DNA from: Desmonostoc vinosum HA7617-LM4
Lineage (GTDB): Bacteria; Cyanobacteriota; Cyanobacteriia; Cyanobacteriales; Nostocaceae
NCBI GenBank assembly: GCA_019359515.1
Contig: JAHHHC010000050.1
Location: 1 to 41,878, forward strand
DNA: 41,878 nt
Direction: 5' to 3'
A program made the position numbers and the translations under genes. The notes beneath the pieces are model-generated. The model was not told the origin of the DNA and searched no databases. It was given only the letters and a program-made list of their open reading frames with translations. This document shows positions 8,869 through 17,092 of the stretch, piece by piece (the stretch's first letter is position 1; each line of letters opens with the position of its first letter).

Positions 8869-10605
8869 ATGACGATTACAGACGATCTCCAAAAGTTGTT
8901 AGATATTTTGCCCCAAGACCTGCGACAAGTACTAGAGAATCATTCCAAACGAGATAGTTTAGTAGAGGTGGTCTTGGATCTGGGTCGTCGCCCAGAAGCT
9001 CGCTTTCCTAATCAAGCAGAGTATCTCAGCGATGCACCCGTTACTCAAGAACAGATAGATGATTGCATTGTGCGAGTCGGAACCTTTGGTGGAGATAATC
9101 GCGCAGGAATTGAGCAAACTTTGCATCGGATCAGCGCCATTCGTAACCGCACTGGCAAGATTATTGGCTTGACCTGTCGTGTTGGTCGAGCGGTATTCGG
9201 AACCATTGGCATGATCCGCGATTTGGTGGAAACTGGTAAATCGATTCTCATGCTTGGGCGTCCAGGTGTAGGTAAAACCACTGCTTTACGTGAAATTGCC
9301 CGTGTCTTGGCAGATGATTTGAATAAGCGAGTGGTAATTATCGATACCTCTAATGAAATCGCTGGGGATGGTGATGTTGCCCACCCCGCCATTGGTCGAG
9401 CTAGACGAATGCAAGTAGCTCATCCAGAACAACAGCATCAAGTCATGATTGAAGCAGTGGAAAATCACATGCCAGAAGTCATCGTGATTGATGAAATTGG
9501 CACCGAGCTAGAAGCTTTAGCAGCTCGTACCATTGCTGAGCGGGGTGTGCAGCTAGTAGGTACTGCCCACGGTAATCAAATTGAAAACCTGATCAAAAAC
9601 CCCACTCTTGCTGATTTAGTTGGCGGTATCCAAGCTGTGACACTGGGAGACGACGAAGCCAGACGCCGGGGTAGTCAAAAAACCGTTTTGGAACGCAAAG
9701 CCCCTCCCACCTTTGAAATTGCTGTGGAAATGTTAGAGCGTCAGCGCTGGGTTGTCCATGAAAGCGTTGCTGACACTGTAGATAATCTACTGCGAGGGCG
9801 TCAACCTAATCCACAGACAAGAACCGTTGATGAACATGGCAAAGTCTCAGTTACACGACAGTTAGCCGTTGTCAATGGTCGCGGTGGACAAATAGCCACA
9901 GGGGAGGAATCTTTTGCACCACCACGACCAGCTAATGGTTGGCGGGCATCTGGACAAATGGTTGCACTACCAGCATTGCCTGTAGAACGCGAACGGGTTT
10001 CTGGACGCAGTGAATTTGATCGCTTGCTAGATGAATCTTTCAATTATTCTGAAAGTATTGATTTTAATGCAACTAGACAGTCCGGGCCCAATGGCGAAGA
10101 TTTGCCACTGCACATTTATCCCTATGGTGTTAGTCGCCATCAACTAGAACAGGTAATCAATGTACTAACTTTACCAGTAGTATTGACAAAAGATATTGAT
10201 AGTGCTGATGCAATTTTGGCATTGCGATCGCACGTCAAAAACCACGCCAAATTACGTCAAATGGCTAAGGCTCGTCATGTGCCTATTCACATGATTAAAT
10301 CCAGTACCATTCCCCAGATTACCCGTGGTTTACGCCGCTTACTGAACATTGATGACCCAGAAATTGCCGATGACAAAGAACTGCAACTGTTTTTGCACAG
10401 CGGCAGCGACGACGAAATTGACGCTCTCGAAGAAGCGAGATTAGCTGTAGAGCAAATTGTCATTCCCAAAGGGCAACCAGTCGAGTTACTCCCCCGTTCT
10501 CCTCAAGTCCGCAAGATGCAACATGAGTTGGTAGAACACTATCGCCTCAAGTCGCACAGTTTTGGGGAAGAACCAAATCGCCGCTTGCGGATTTATCCGG
10601 CGTAA
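8869..10605 (+). CDS. R3H domain P-loop ATPase (Ycf45 / SpoIIIAA-like)
   Basis: The predicted protein has 578 residues. It carries a RecA/AAA-type P-loop GRPGVGKTT (130-138), with Walker B VIVIDEIGTE and a VGTAHGN motif, as in the Ycf45/SpoIIIAA family of ring ATPases. The C-terminus ends with an R3H-type module (RKMQHELVEHYRLKSHSFG, then RRLRIYP), which binds single-stranded nucleic acid. The family is conserved in cyanobacteria and in some algal plastids (ycf45); its exact task is not established. I chose the ATG at 8869 (MTITDDLQKLLDILP) over an open frame that begins at 8782 inside ldpA, because the upstream part overlaps that gene and does not resemble the family. It follows ldpA closely on the same strand. 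Confidence 0.85.
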   Translation: MTITDDLQKLLDILPQDLRQVLENHSKRDSLVEVVLDLGRRPEARFPNQAEYLSDAPVTQEQIDDCIVRVGTFGGDNRAGIEQTLHRISAIRNRTGKIIGLTCRVGRAVFGTIGMIRDLVETGKSILMLGRPGVGKTTALREIARVLADDLNKRVVIIDTSNEIAGDGDVAHPAIGRARRMQVAHPEQQHQVMIEAVENHMPEVIVIDEIGTELEALAARTIAERGVQLVGTAHGNQIENLIKNPTLADLVGGIQAVTLGDDEARRRGSQKTVLERKAPPTFEIAVEMLERQRWVVHESVADTVDNLLRGRQPNPQTRTVDEHGKVSVTRQLAVVNGRGGQIATGEESFAPPRPANGWRASGQMVALPALPVERERVSGRSEFDRLLDESFNYSESIDFNATRQSGPNGEDLPLHIYPYGVSRHQLEQVINVLTLPVVLTKDIDSADAILALRSHVKNHAKLRQMAKARHVPIHMIKSSTIPQITRGLRRLLNIDDPEIADDKELQLFLHSGSDDEIDALEEARLAVEQIVIPKGQPVELLPRSPQVRKMQHELVEHYRLKSHSFGEEPNRRLRIYPA

Positions 10606-10639
10606 CCTTACCTCCAACCCTCTGCCGAAACAGCTACGG

Positions 10640-10688
10640 TGTACACACAATACACAGCAAAAATTGGGGTGATTAATTTGTGTGTACA
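10640..10688. repeat. 11-bp perfect inverted repeat
   Basis: TGTACACACAA (10640-10650) and TTGTGTGTACA (10678-10688) are perfect inverted copies 27 bp apart, between the R3H gene and the decayed gene. This could be a weak hairpin, an operator, or the ends of a lost element. There is no T-run to support a terminator. Confidence 0.45.
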
Positions 10689-10730
10689 TGGTATCCCAAA
10701 ACAGAGAGGGGATTTCATGGGAGACAGTTG

Positions 10731-11011
10731 ATGTCTTATAGAGAGTTTTCTCTAAGAAAAGTCAAACAAAAGTCAAACAAGAGTTTAACCTTGGGGCAGT
10801 GTATTGCAGAAATGATCGCTGCTCAAAGATTTAATGCCAAAAACGAAAAACCTATTACTACTATTGACGGTAGTGTTAGCAGTGGCAACCTGTGGACTTT
10901 CTCAAGTTGAAGGACAGCACTGTAACTATTGATTTAACTGAATACTTGATTCCCCCAGTGGAGCAAATTTTAGGTATCTTAGCTTGGATGGTGCGATCGC
11001 AATTAACTTAA
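10731..11011 (+). pseudogene. Decayed copy of a cyanobacterial conserved hypothetical family
   Basis: The ATG at 10731 begins MSYREFSLRKVKQ. This runs directly into SLTLGQCIAEMIAAQRFN and then NEKPITTIDGSVSSGNLW. As I recall the family, MSY-x-x-F-x-L-x-x-V-K is the N-terminus of a protein of about 200 residues whose C-terminal half has LGQC-IAxM-xAAQ, T-I-x-G-x-V-x-S-G-x-W and IDLTEY. The middle 100 or so residues are missing. After NLW the frame shifts: the continuation FLKLKDSTVTIDLTEYLI-PPVEQILGILAWMV is in another frame and stops at 11009-11011. An internal deletion plus a frameshift make this a pseudogene. The function of the intact family is unknown to me. Confidence 0.65.
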
Positions 11012-11027
11012 AGTAGGCTTTCGCTTT

Positions 11028-12884
11028 TTAAGCTCCCCGTTTAGCAGCACGACGCGCCAGCGACATAACCGACGGACGCCCAACAGCAGTCAACGAAAAG
11101 CCCAATCCTAAACGAAAGATTTCCGGCATATAATAATCATCTTTTTCTCGAATGACTACACCATTTTCTTCCAATATCTTCATTTCTTCTACAGATAATC
11201 GTAGCTGCTCGCGCGTGAAAGGAATTTTTCGCTCTTCTTCAAGAAGATTACGTAATTTAGTAAAAACATCTTTTAAAGCGGTGTTTTCTAACTCAATTTC
11301 CGTTATTTTCTGAGTGCTGCATTCAGGTAAAGCACCCTTAATTCCTGCAGGAACAAGAATGCGATCTTGCCAGCGATTATCATTTACAGATTCTCTTGCA
11401 GCTAAATGGAGAAGACGTACTAAGTCCCGTGATTGAATTTGTCCTCTAAAGTCTGAAAGCGCTGCAATCACAAATCTGGCTGAAGCAGCTTCCTTCGAGC
11501 TATCGGAACCTAGTTTTTTACCCCATAAAGGTACTAAAATCTGAGTCAGTTCCTCTTCCCGCAAATCCTGAAGTTTTTCGATATCAATGTTGAGTTTGAT
11601 TTCTGATCGGTTAGTTACCCAAGCCACGAGTCTTAAAGCCTCTTCTCTATTCCACTTCAGAGCATAAGGCTCGTAGCGTGCGATCATTTGGGCCGCATTT
11701 TGGCGTACAGCAGCCAGTACCATATCACGTCTAACAAAAATGAGAATACCTAGAGGACGACTAGGCTGCTGCCCAAGCCACTCTGGAACTTCTTGAAGTA
11801 AAGCCCGTAGAGCTGTCTGTTGAGTTTCGTTACTAGCAAAGTTCTGGAAAAGGTCTTCTAGACCATCAATAACTATAAGCAGTCGCTGTTGCTTCTGAAG
11901 TAGATGTTCAGTTAATGCTCTACCAGCACCCTCTTTTTGAGGTTGGAATCCAACACCCCAGGCCATTAAATCTAACCACCGTTCTCGCCACTGTCCTTCG
12001 TATAGATTAAGCTGACCAAAATTTCCAATATGGTCACGAATACTTTGGATGTCTCTGGGACTATTAAAACCCAATACCTGTGCTGTTTTTTTCTGGACTT
12101 CCCCTACCAATTGCACAGCTGGAGGGTCAAGGTTTTTTGATGCCAAAATAGGGCAAATGAAAGCATCGACTTGAACCTGAGTTGCACAAGCATCTTCAGC
12201 AAAAGTTTGCCAGTTTTCTCTACGAATTATTTGTAAAAAAGTGTAGGTTTTTCCCGATCCTTTAGCTCCAACTACAACTGTAATTGGGACTTGGCGTCTG
12301 TGATCTGAAGCCAAGTTACGTAAAGGAATAGTGGCTAAAAAATCATCTGCTTCTGTCGTTTCTGCAAACACCAGTTTTTTAGTAAATTCTGTGAAACTTT
12401 CTCTTTGAGATTTTAAAGTAGGAGGGCTTTCTTCAAGAGGCTGACCACGTTTTATAGGTAATAAATCTAGTAATGGGCGTACAGCATCGATAATTTCTGA
12501 ACGATTAATTCTAGTTATTACCTCTTCCCAACTTGAAGGTAAAATAAGCAAATTATCATAAAATCCTGTAATCACTCTTATAATTTCTTGATCTTCTTTT
12601 ATAAAAGATTTAGCTGCCTTAATTAGTGTTTTTTCTGGTTCAGATAACAAACTTTTTTCTAGATCAGGTGATAATTCTGTATTTTGAACTTCATCAGGAA
12701 CTTGACTAATGATTATTGCTGGTAATGGGTCTGTATTCCGTGCGGATGGCGCTCTCTCCCCCAACAGTTTTAGAAGTCTTGTTGTTCCTGAAATAGACTG
12801 CCCACTTAAAGTGGTAACAAAAATGCGGTAAACTCGTGGGTCTAAAAGAAGTCCAGTAGAAAATTCCGAAAGTCCAGCACGCAA
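11028..12884 (-). CDS. AAA/STAND-like ATPase part of a ParA-AAA protein, cut off by an in-frame stop
   Basis: This is the downstream part of a gene that begins at 13718. The frame is open from just after the TAA at 12990-12992. Residues before the nominal TTG start still read like ParA sequence (LAVDVVIVDLRAGLSE is the ParA Walker B region), so this is not an independent gene. In numbering of the restored protein (about 896 residues), a second P-loop GAKGSGKT lies at 484-491, followed by a Walker B-like LLIVIDGLEDLF and a sensor-like GILIFVRRD. A winged-helix-like region (ILEENGVVIREKDDYYMPE) lies near the end. The second half thus looks like an AAA/STAND ATPase fused behind a ParA domain. 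The product is made only if the stop is read through, if translation restarts, or if the stop is a sequencing error. Confidence 0.7.
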   Translation of the reverse strand: MRAGLSEFSTGLLLDPRVYRIFVTTLSGQSISGTTRLLKLLGERAPSARNTDPLPAIIISQVPDEVQNTELSPDLEKSLLSEPEKTLIKAAKSFIKEDQEIIRVITGFYDNLLILPSSWEEVITRINRSEIIDAVRPLLDLLPIKRGQPLEESPPTLKSQRESFTEFTKKLVFAETTEADDFLATIPLRNLASDHRRQVPITVVVGAKGSGKTYTFLQIIRRENWQTFAEDACATQVQVDAFICPILASKNLDPPAVQLVGEVQKKTAQVLGFNSPRDIQSIRDHIGNFGQLNLYEGQWRERWLDLMAWGVGFQPQKEGAGRALTEHLLQKQQRLLIVIDGLEDLFQNFASNETQQTALRALLQEVPEWLGQQPSRPLGILIFVRRDMVLAAVRQNAAQMIARYEPYALKWNREEALRLVAWVTNRSEIKLNIDIEKLQDLREEELTQILVPLWGKKLGSDSSKEAASARFVIAALSDFRGQIQSRDLVRLLHLAARESVNDNRWQDRILVPAGIKGALPECSTQKITEIELENTALKDVFTKLRNLLEEERKIPFTREQLRLSVEEMKILEENGVVIREKDDYYMPEIFRLGLGFSLTAVGRPSVMSLARRAAKRGA

Positions 12885-12989
12885 GTCTACTATTACAACA
12901 TCTACAGCTAAAGTTTTCCCCAGATCAACTAATATTTGTGTCAGAATAAAAGGATTTTTAGCACCTTGTATCAGATGCTCCGGTCTGAT

Positions 12990-13718
12990 TTATAAAGAGG
13001 AAAATCGTTCAGTTGAACGGAATGAAGGCAAGACAAAAATATCATCAATTAGGGCACTCTGGAGGCGATCGGCAACTAATTGAACTGTGTTGTTTGCTTC
13101 TGGAGATGGATCGCCATGAGCTAAAGCTAGCAGATCGGCGAAAGATACGGGTGGAGAAGGTAATCTTTTCTCAAACAGCCAACTGATTCCTGGTGCTTCC
13201 ATATCCCCATCTACCAGTAGAACACGATACCCTTCCTTTGTTAATGCTTGAGTAAAAGCAAGAGCATGAGTTGTGCGTCCGACACCTCCTTTAAATGAAT
13301 GGAAAGCTACTAATGGTGGCAAATCCGAGGCAAAGCTAGGCGGAAGTCTATGATATTGACCGTGTGGAACAAGTATTCCTGATCTTGCCAAACTCGGTAT
13401 AAGTTTAGGAACAGGTGGTTTTTCTTCTGTTTCTTCCAAAATTACTGGTAAAGTACGTTCTACCTTCAGTAGACTCTCTAAAAGAATCAAACCGTTTGCC
13501 ATATCCTGCTGCGAATCAATTCGGAATCGAGGATCGTATACTTCTGACAGCCAATCTTTCGCTTCTGCTTGAGTACCAGGGCAAATTCCAATTGTTAAAC
13601 TATCCCAATAGGCTTGCACCCAAGTTAACCATTGTGGCAAACCACTCTGTTCTTGAATGCGAAGTAAAACTTCTTCAACGTCAACCCAAGTGTAAAGACG
13701 GATATCTAAAGGAATCAT
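12990..13718 (-). CDS. ParA/MinD-like ATPase N-terminal part, truncated by TAA
   Basis: The 242-residue product has an N-terminal region of about 130 residues of unknown fold (IPLDIRLYTWVDVEEVLLRI and on). It is followed by a deviant Walker A KGGVGRTT (143-150) and VLLVDGDMEAPG, the start of a ParA/MinD-type ATPase. It ends at TAA (12990-12992) before the ParA Walker B region, which continues in the same frame beyond the stop. The truncated ParA domain would be inactive alone. The ATG overlaps the stop codon region of the upstream gene by 4 bases, so the two are translationally coupled. The KGGVGRTT variant is, as far as I know, found in large multidomain ParA-like proteins of signalling or conflict systems; that link is inference. 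Confidence 0.75.
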   Translation of the reverse strand: MIPLDIRLYTWVDVEEVLLRIQEQSGLPQWLTWVQAYWDSLTIGICPGTQAEAKDWLSEVYDPRFRIDSQQDMANGLILLESLLKVERTLPVILEETEEKPPVPKLIPSLARSGILVPHGQYHRLPPSFASDLPPLVAFHSFKGGVGRTTHALAFTQALTKEGYRVLLVDGDMEAPGISWLFEKRLPSPPVSFADLLALAHGDPSPEANNTVQLVADRLQSALIDDIFVLPSFRSTERFSSL

Positions 13719-14338
13719 ATGCTGATGTTGTTCTTAATCCAGTTGCAGAGACTATCTAACCATTCAACTAAAACTTTTTCATCTTGAAACTCCATGCGAA
13801 CACCATACCGCCAAGCTTGGTGAGCTTTTCCAACATCCCAACTTGAACCTCCTCTTTCAAGACGAAAACCAGGAATTTTGTTACTTCCCAAAGATTGAGC
13901 TGATATTCCCAGTTTCTTGAGCCAGACAGTAATATTGTGTCCATCTTTTGTGAGAACGGATTGATCCTGAATTTTAGCAGTGCTGTTCAGCTTGTTTCTT
14001 TTCAGCCATATACTCTTTAATCCACACTCTACAGCATAAAAAATTAGCAGATGGGAAGAAGGGCTTTTATTGTCTTGAATCTGATCTGAACCCAAATGAG
14101 CATGAAAAGATTGTCTTAATTCACTAACTCCTAGATGTATTATGTCAGTGCCTAGCTTGCCTGTTTGACCTTTTAGTTGCACAATCTCTTGTTTTATTTT
14201 GTATAAAAAAGTGACTGCATTTTCAGGTTCTTCGTTAATCAGCAATTCGATGTGATTGAGCAATTGCTCAATTGCTTTTAATGTTGTTAGATCCAGGTTC
14301 AGCGGAGAAAGGTCTAGATTTGCAAGTGAGTCAGGCAT
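13715..14338 (-). CDS. Uncharacterised helical protein, possibly HEPN-like, coupled to the ParA-AAA gene
   Basis: A 207-residue, mostly helical protein. The segment HLLIFYAVECGLKSIWLKRN, then DGHNITVWLKKLGI, then WRYGVRMEF and a final helix resembles the layout of HEPN proteins, where a helix with A-x-E-x-x-L-K is followed by G-H-x-I/L. A possible R-x5-H lies in LRQSFHAH, earlier than usual. I would not call it HEPN without a profile search. It is first in a minus-strand pair: its stop overlaps the start of the ParA-AAA gene by 4 bases. Such small partner plus NTPase pairs often mark toxin or defence modules, which is inference here. The AI-2E transporter gene lies 134 bases upstream on the same strand. 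Confidence 0.6.
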   Translation of the reverse strand: MPDSLANLDLSPLNLDLTTLKAIEQLLNHIELLINEEPENAVTFLYKIKQEIVQLKGQTGKLGTDIIHLGVSELRQSFHAHLGSDQIQDNKSPSSHLLIFYAVECGLKSIWLKRNKLNSTAKIQDQSVLTKDGHNITVWLKKLGISAQSLGSNKIPGFRLERGGSSWDVGKAHQAWRYGVRMEFQDEKVLVEWLDSLCNWIKNNISI

Positions 14339-14472
14339 ATTTCCAGTTAAATCGAGCGATCACAGTTGCTTTTATTTTCCAGGCAAGCGCAACCAGTTGG
14401 GGAGGGAGATGCCTAGCTTATACATGGGGTTTCCCCCTCCTCCCTGCTTCCTTTCCTCTTCTTGAGGACTGC

Positions 14473-15579
14473 CTATTGGCTATAAGTTCCGGCTTTCTCG
14501 TTGATCACTTTTGTTGGTTCTGATTCAATCTCATTTATCTGAGTAAATCCTCCAGCACGCCAGCTATCTGCAATGTCTTTGATAAAACTAGCGGTGGGAA
14601 TGGCAACTAGCAAACCTAGCACACCTCCTAGTTTTGCTCCTACTAGTAACGAGATTACTACCCATACAGGATTTAGACCTGTTAAATTCCCGAGAATGCG
14701 TGGTGCAATAAAATTAGAATTAACTTGGTCGATCGCCACAGCAACACCTAAAACTTCTACCCCTAACCAAAAATTTTGCAATGCCACCAACAAACTTACT
14801 ATAGCAATGCCTATCCCCGTTCCAAAGGGAAACAGAGAGAAAAAGCCAATAGCAATACCAAAAAGTAAAGCCAAAGGAACTTGCAGTGCCACAAATGCCA
14901 GTGTGATTGTCGATGCCAGTACAGCACCTAATGTTGCTTGACCGATAAAGTAATTATGAAAATCTTCTCGCAGTAGTTGTCGTAATTGTAACCCAATATG
15001 TAAGGGAAACCACTGATAAATTCCATCCCATAAGCGATCGCCATTCAACACTAAATATATAGTTAACACAACCGCTAGTAGTACATTGACCACAATTCCG
15101 ATTGTATCTACCGCAAAACTCAAAATTCTACCTGTAAAAGATTGAAGTTGGCTAGATAATCTCTCAAGAGCTTGGGTGAATAAACCACTTAAATTAATAG
15201 GAAGTTGTTGTTGATTCAGCACCCAATCCTGAAAAGTTTGCAATTGTTGAGTACCAGAATCAATCCAACTGGGCAAAATGTTAGCTAGCTCATTGAGTTG
15301 TTCTATGATCAGGGGAACTAAGGTGATGCCTAAAGCCACTAAAATCACTACAGCTGCAAGCAAAACTCCTACAATAGCCAGATTACGTTGCACCCCTCGT
15401 CTCTGCAAAAACTGAATTGGATAGTCCAAAACAAAAGCGAGTAAAACAGCAGCCACAAAAACGCTGACTAGGGGTTGAAAATACTGCACAACCTGGAGCA
15501 ATAGCCAACCATTAAGAATAGTAATAGGAAATGCCAATCCTATAGTTAACCATCGCGGCAGTTTGTCTGCTAATTGCAT
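14473..15579 (-). CDS. AI-2E family transporter (PerM/UPF0118)
   Basis: The protein has about 368 residues and seven to eight predicted membrane segments. The layout is that of the AI-2E/PerM family: two N-terminal helices (LTIGLAFPITILNGWLLL, then VFVAAVLLAFVLDYPIQFL), an amphipathic central part (residues about 90-180), then a C-terminal membrane block with GIGFFSLFPFGTGIGIA-like loops, FIAPRILGNLTGLNPV and LVGAKLGGVLGLLVAIP. The family is linked to export of small molecules or Na+/H+ exchange; the substrate here is unknown. An upstream start at 15759 would add residues encoded by a GACGCGGGG tandem repeat, so I chose the ATG at 15579 (MQLADKLPRW), which gives the normal family length. Confidence 0.85.
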   Translation of the reverse strand: MQLADKLPRWLTIGLAFPITILNGWLLLQVVQYFQPLVSVFVAAVLLAFVLDYPIQFLQRRGVQRNLAIVGVLLAAVVILVALGITLVPLIIEQLNELANILPSWIDSGTQQLQTFQDWVLNQQQLPINLSGLFTQALERLSSQLQSFTGRILSFAVDTIGIVVNVLLAVVLTIYLVLNGDRLWDGIYQWFPLHIGLQLRQLLREDFHNYFIGQATLGAVLASTITLAFVALQVPLALLFGIAIGFFSLFPFGTGIGIAIVSLLVALQNFWLGVEVLGVAVAIDQVNSNFIAPRILGNLTGLNPVWVVISLLVGAKLGGVLGLLVAIPTASFIKDIADSWRAGGFTQINEIESEPTKVINEKAGTYSQ

Positions 15580-15682
15580 TAGTGATAACTCCACAAGATC
15601 TCTAACTTTATTTTGGCTGGAGATTGTGACAAGGGAGCAGAGAGGCTGACAGATGTAGGTTTTTAATATTGTGCGCTTTGAA

Positions 15683-15733
15683 CGACGCGGGGATGCGGGG
15701 ATGTGGAGACGCGGGGACGCGGGGACGCGGGGA
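15683..15733. repeat. GACGCGGGG-type short tandem repeat
   Basis: Successive 8-9 bp units GATGCGGG, GATGTGGA, GACGCGGG run upstream of the AI-2E transporter gene. A related GACGCGGGGACGC occurs at 41602-41615. Just beyond it (15763-15781) is a two-unit heptamer ATTACGA repeat that recurs at 30187-30210. These are short tandemly repeated sequences typical of Nostocales. Confidence 0.7.
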
Positions 15734-15848
15734 AAGATTTTGTTGTAATCAATCTTCATTTAATTACGAATTACGAATTATTTAACTAGAACAGACAAAG
15801 CGGGAAATTTACGCGATGCTGTCAGAGAAATAGGTAGGCAAGTCGTTC

Positions 15849-16259
15849 ATGAAGAAACTGATTAAGCGTATCAAAGCACTGATTCAACGCATCTTCAAGT
15901 GGTTCTCATCCCCTGCTCAACCACCTTCACCCGTGAGTTCTCGCTCATCAAGCACTCTTATTCCAACTGCTTCTCTCAAGTGCAAGTCTGGTTTAGTGTT
16001 GGTGTGTTCCCAGTGTGCAAAAGAGCGGGGAGGTTCTACGGCTTCAGACGACTTACAGAATTGGCTGAAATCTCGTCTGAAATTTGAGGGGTTATGGGGT
16101 GAATTTCGGGTTGTGAGTACCAGTTGTTTGGGGGTGTGTCCAAAAGCGCATGTCACCGTCGTTACCGTAAGTGATGGCGATGGTGGTAAAAGTCAGTGCT
16201 TAATTGTAGATCCTAAAAGCGATCGCGAACTTCTCTACGCACATATTAAGCAAATGTGA
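15849..16259 (+). CDS. Thioredoxin-like [2Fe-2S] ferredoxin domain protein
   Basis: A 136-residue protein with a basic N-terminal helix (MKKLIKRIKALIQRIFKWF) and a Ser/Pro-rich linker, then a NuoE-like thioredoxin-fold [2Fe-2S] domain. Candidate ligands are Cys53 and/or Cys56 (LVCSQCAKERGG), Cys93 and Cys97 (STSCLGVCPKA). The C-x3-C-P-K motif with the preceding Ser-Cys is the signature of these small ferredoxins. Such proteins are common in cyanobacteria as free-standing electron carriers or metal-related proteins of unknown partner. The amphipathic start could attach it to a membrane, which is inference. It is divergent from the AI-2E transporter and not clearly in an operon. Confidence 0.8.
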   Translation: MKKLIKRIKALIQRIFKWFSSPAQPPSPVSSRSSSTLIPTASLKCKSGLVLVCSQCAKERGGSTASDDLQNWLKSRLKFEGLWGEFRVVSTSCLGVCPKAHVTVVTVSDGDGGKSQCLIVDPKSDRELLYAHIKQM

Positions 16260-16365
16260 TGGGGAATTGGGAATTGATGTTTGTTATTTCTCCCCCTGCC
16301 TCCCCTGCTCCCTCATCTCCCTCATCCCCCGGTTGGTGAGCGGAGTCGAACCACTCCCCACTTCA

Positions 16366-16902
16366 TCATATCGACCGCAGACAAGAACACTTTTGCAGAA
16401 ATCCGGATGCTTTGTTGTGGGCATCTTGATTGTGTATATGTGTTGGTGTGGGTCGAATAATGCCATTAAACAGGTCATCTAAACCGTAGGGAGTGAAAAA
16501 TTGCCATTGCCCTTGTGTATCTAGTCGAACTCCTACCGCTGTGGCGGTATGCAACCATTCTTTGATGCCGTCTTCTGTACTTGTGTAAGGTCTGTCACCA
16601 GGACGCCAACGTGCAAAACTGGCTTGATTTTTAACATCAAATAAGTCATTTGGGAACTGTTCTGTGAGGCTGGCTTTTGCTGCTAGTTCTTGAGAACGGT
16701 TCCCGGCTTGATCAAAGAAGGCGATATCAAAGTCTTTGATAAATAATTCACAGTCGTTACCAAATATTGAACGCCAAACTGTGTTGCGAATTGCACCTCC
16801 TGCTAACCACCAATTGGGTAAGCTAAGTTGGGCGATCGCAGGTAATACTATACCAATTGGTGTATCAGCAAGAATCATCTGTAAACGAGTGTTACTATTC
16901 AT
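16366..16902 (-). CDS. Nucleotidyltransferase-fold protein (DUF925 type)
   Basis: The 178-residue protein shows the minimal nucleotidyltransferase core of the DUF925 family: WWLAGGAIRNTVW, where GG opens the active site, then IKDFDIAFFD, with the paired acidic residues DFD and a further Asp. It continues with FARWRPGDRPYTSTEDGI and PYGLDDLFNGIIRPTP, and ends with a helix NKASGFLQKC. It probably transfers a nucleotide to an unknown substrate; no partner gene is visible. The length is close to what I expect for the family, although the extreme C-terminus (SCLRSI) looks a little short. It converges with the 2Fe-2S gene at 15849-16259. Confidence 0.75.
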   Translation of the reverse strand: MNSNTRLQMILADTPIGIVLPAIAQLSLPNWWLAGGAIRNTVWRSIFGNDCELFIKDFDIAFFDQAGNRSQELAAKASLTEQFPNDLFDVKNQASFARWRPGDRPYTSTEDGIKEWLHTATAVGVRLDTQGQWQFFTPYGLDDLFNGIIRPTPTHIHNQDAHNKASGFLQKCSCLRSI

Positions 16903-17092
16903 ATCAAATTTGCGAGATTGTCAACAAGAAAGTGAAAATATTATCATTCATATTTCAAGTGGTTAACGGTGTTGAATATCCTAATGTAATAGTTAGTGTG
17001 TCAACATTTAGTCAATAAAATCTGAAAACTACAGTATAAACAACAGGGTTGCACGGAAGGATAAATTGGAAATTTAAAATCTAGAATTTTTT

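Noticed and set aside
16267-16482. Small ORFs on both strands between the 2Fe-2S and DUF925 genes
   Set aside because: They lie in CCCTCATCTCCCTC-type low-complexity DNA and overlap the real DUF925 gene.
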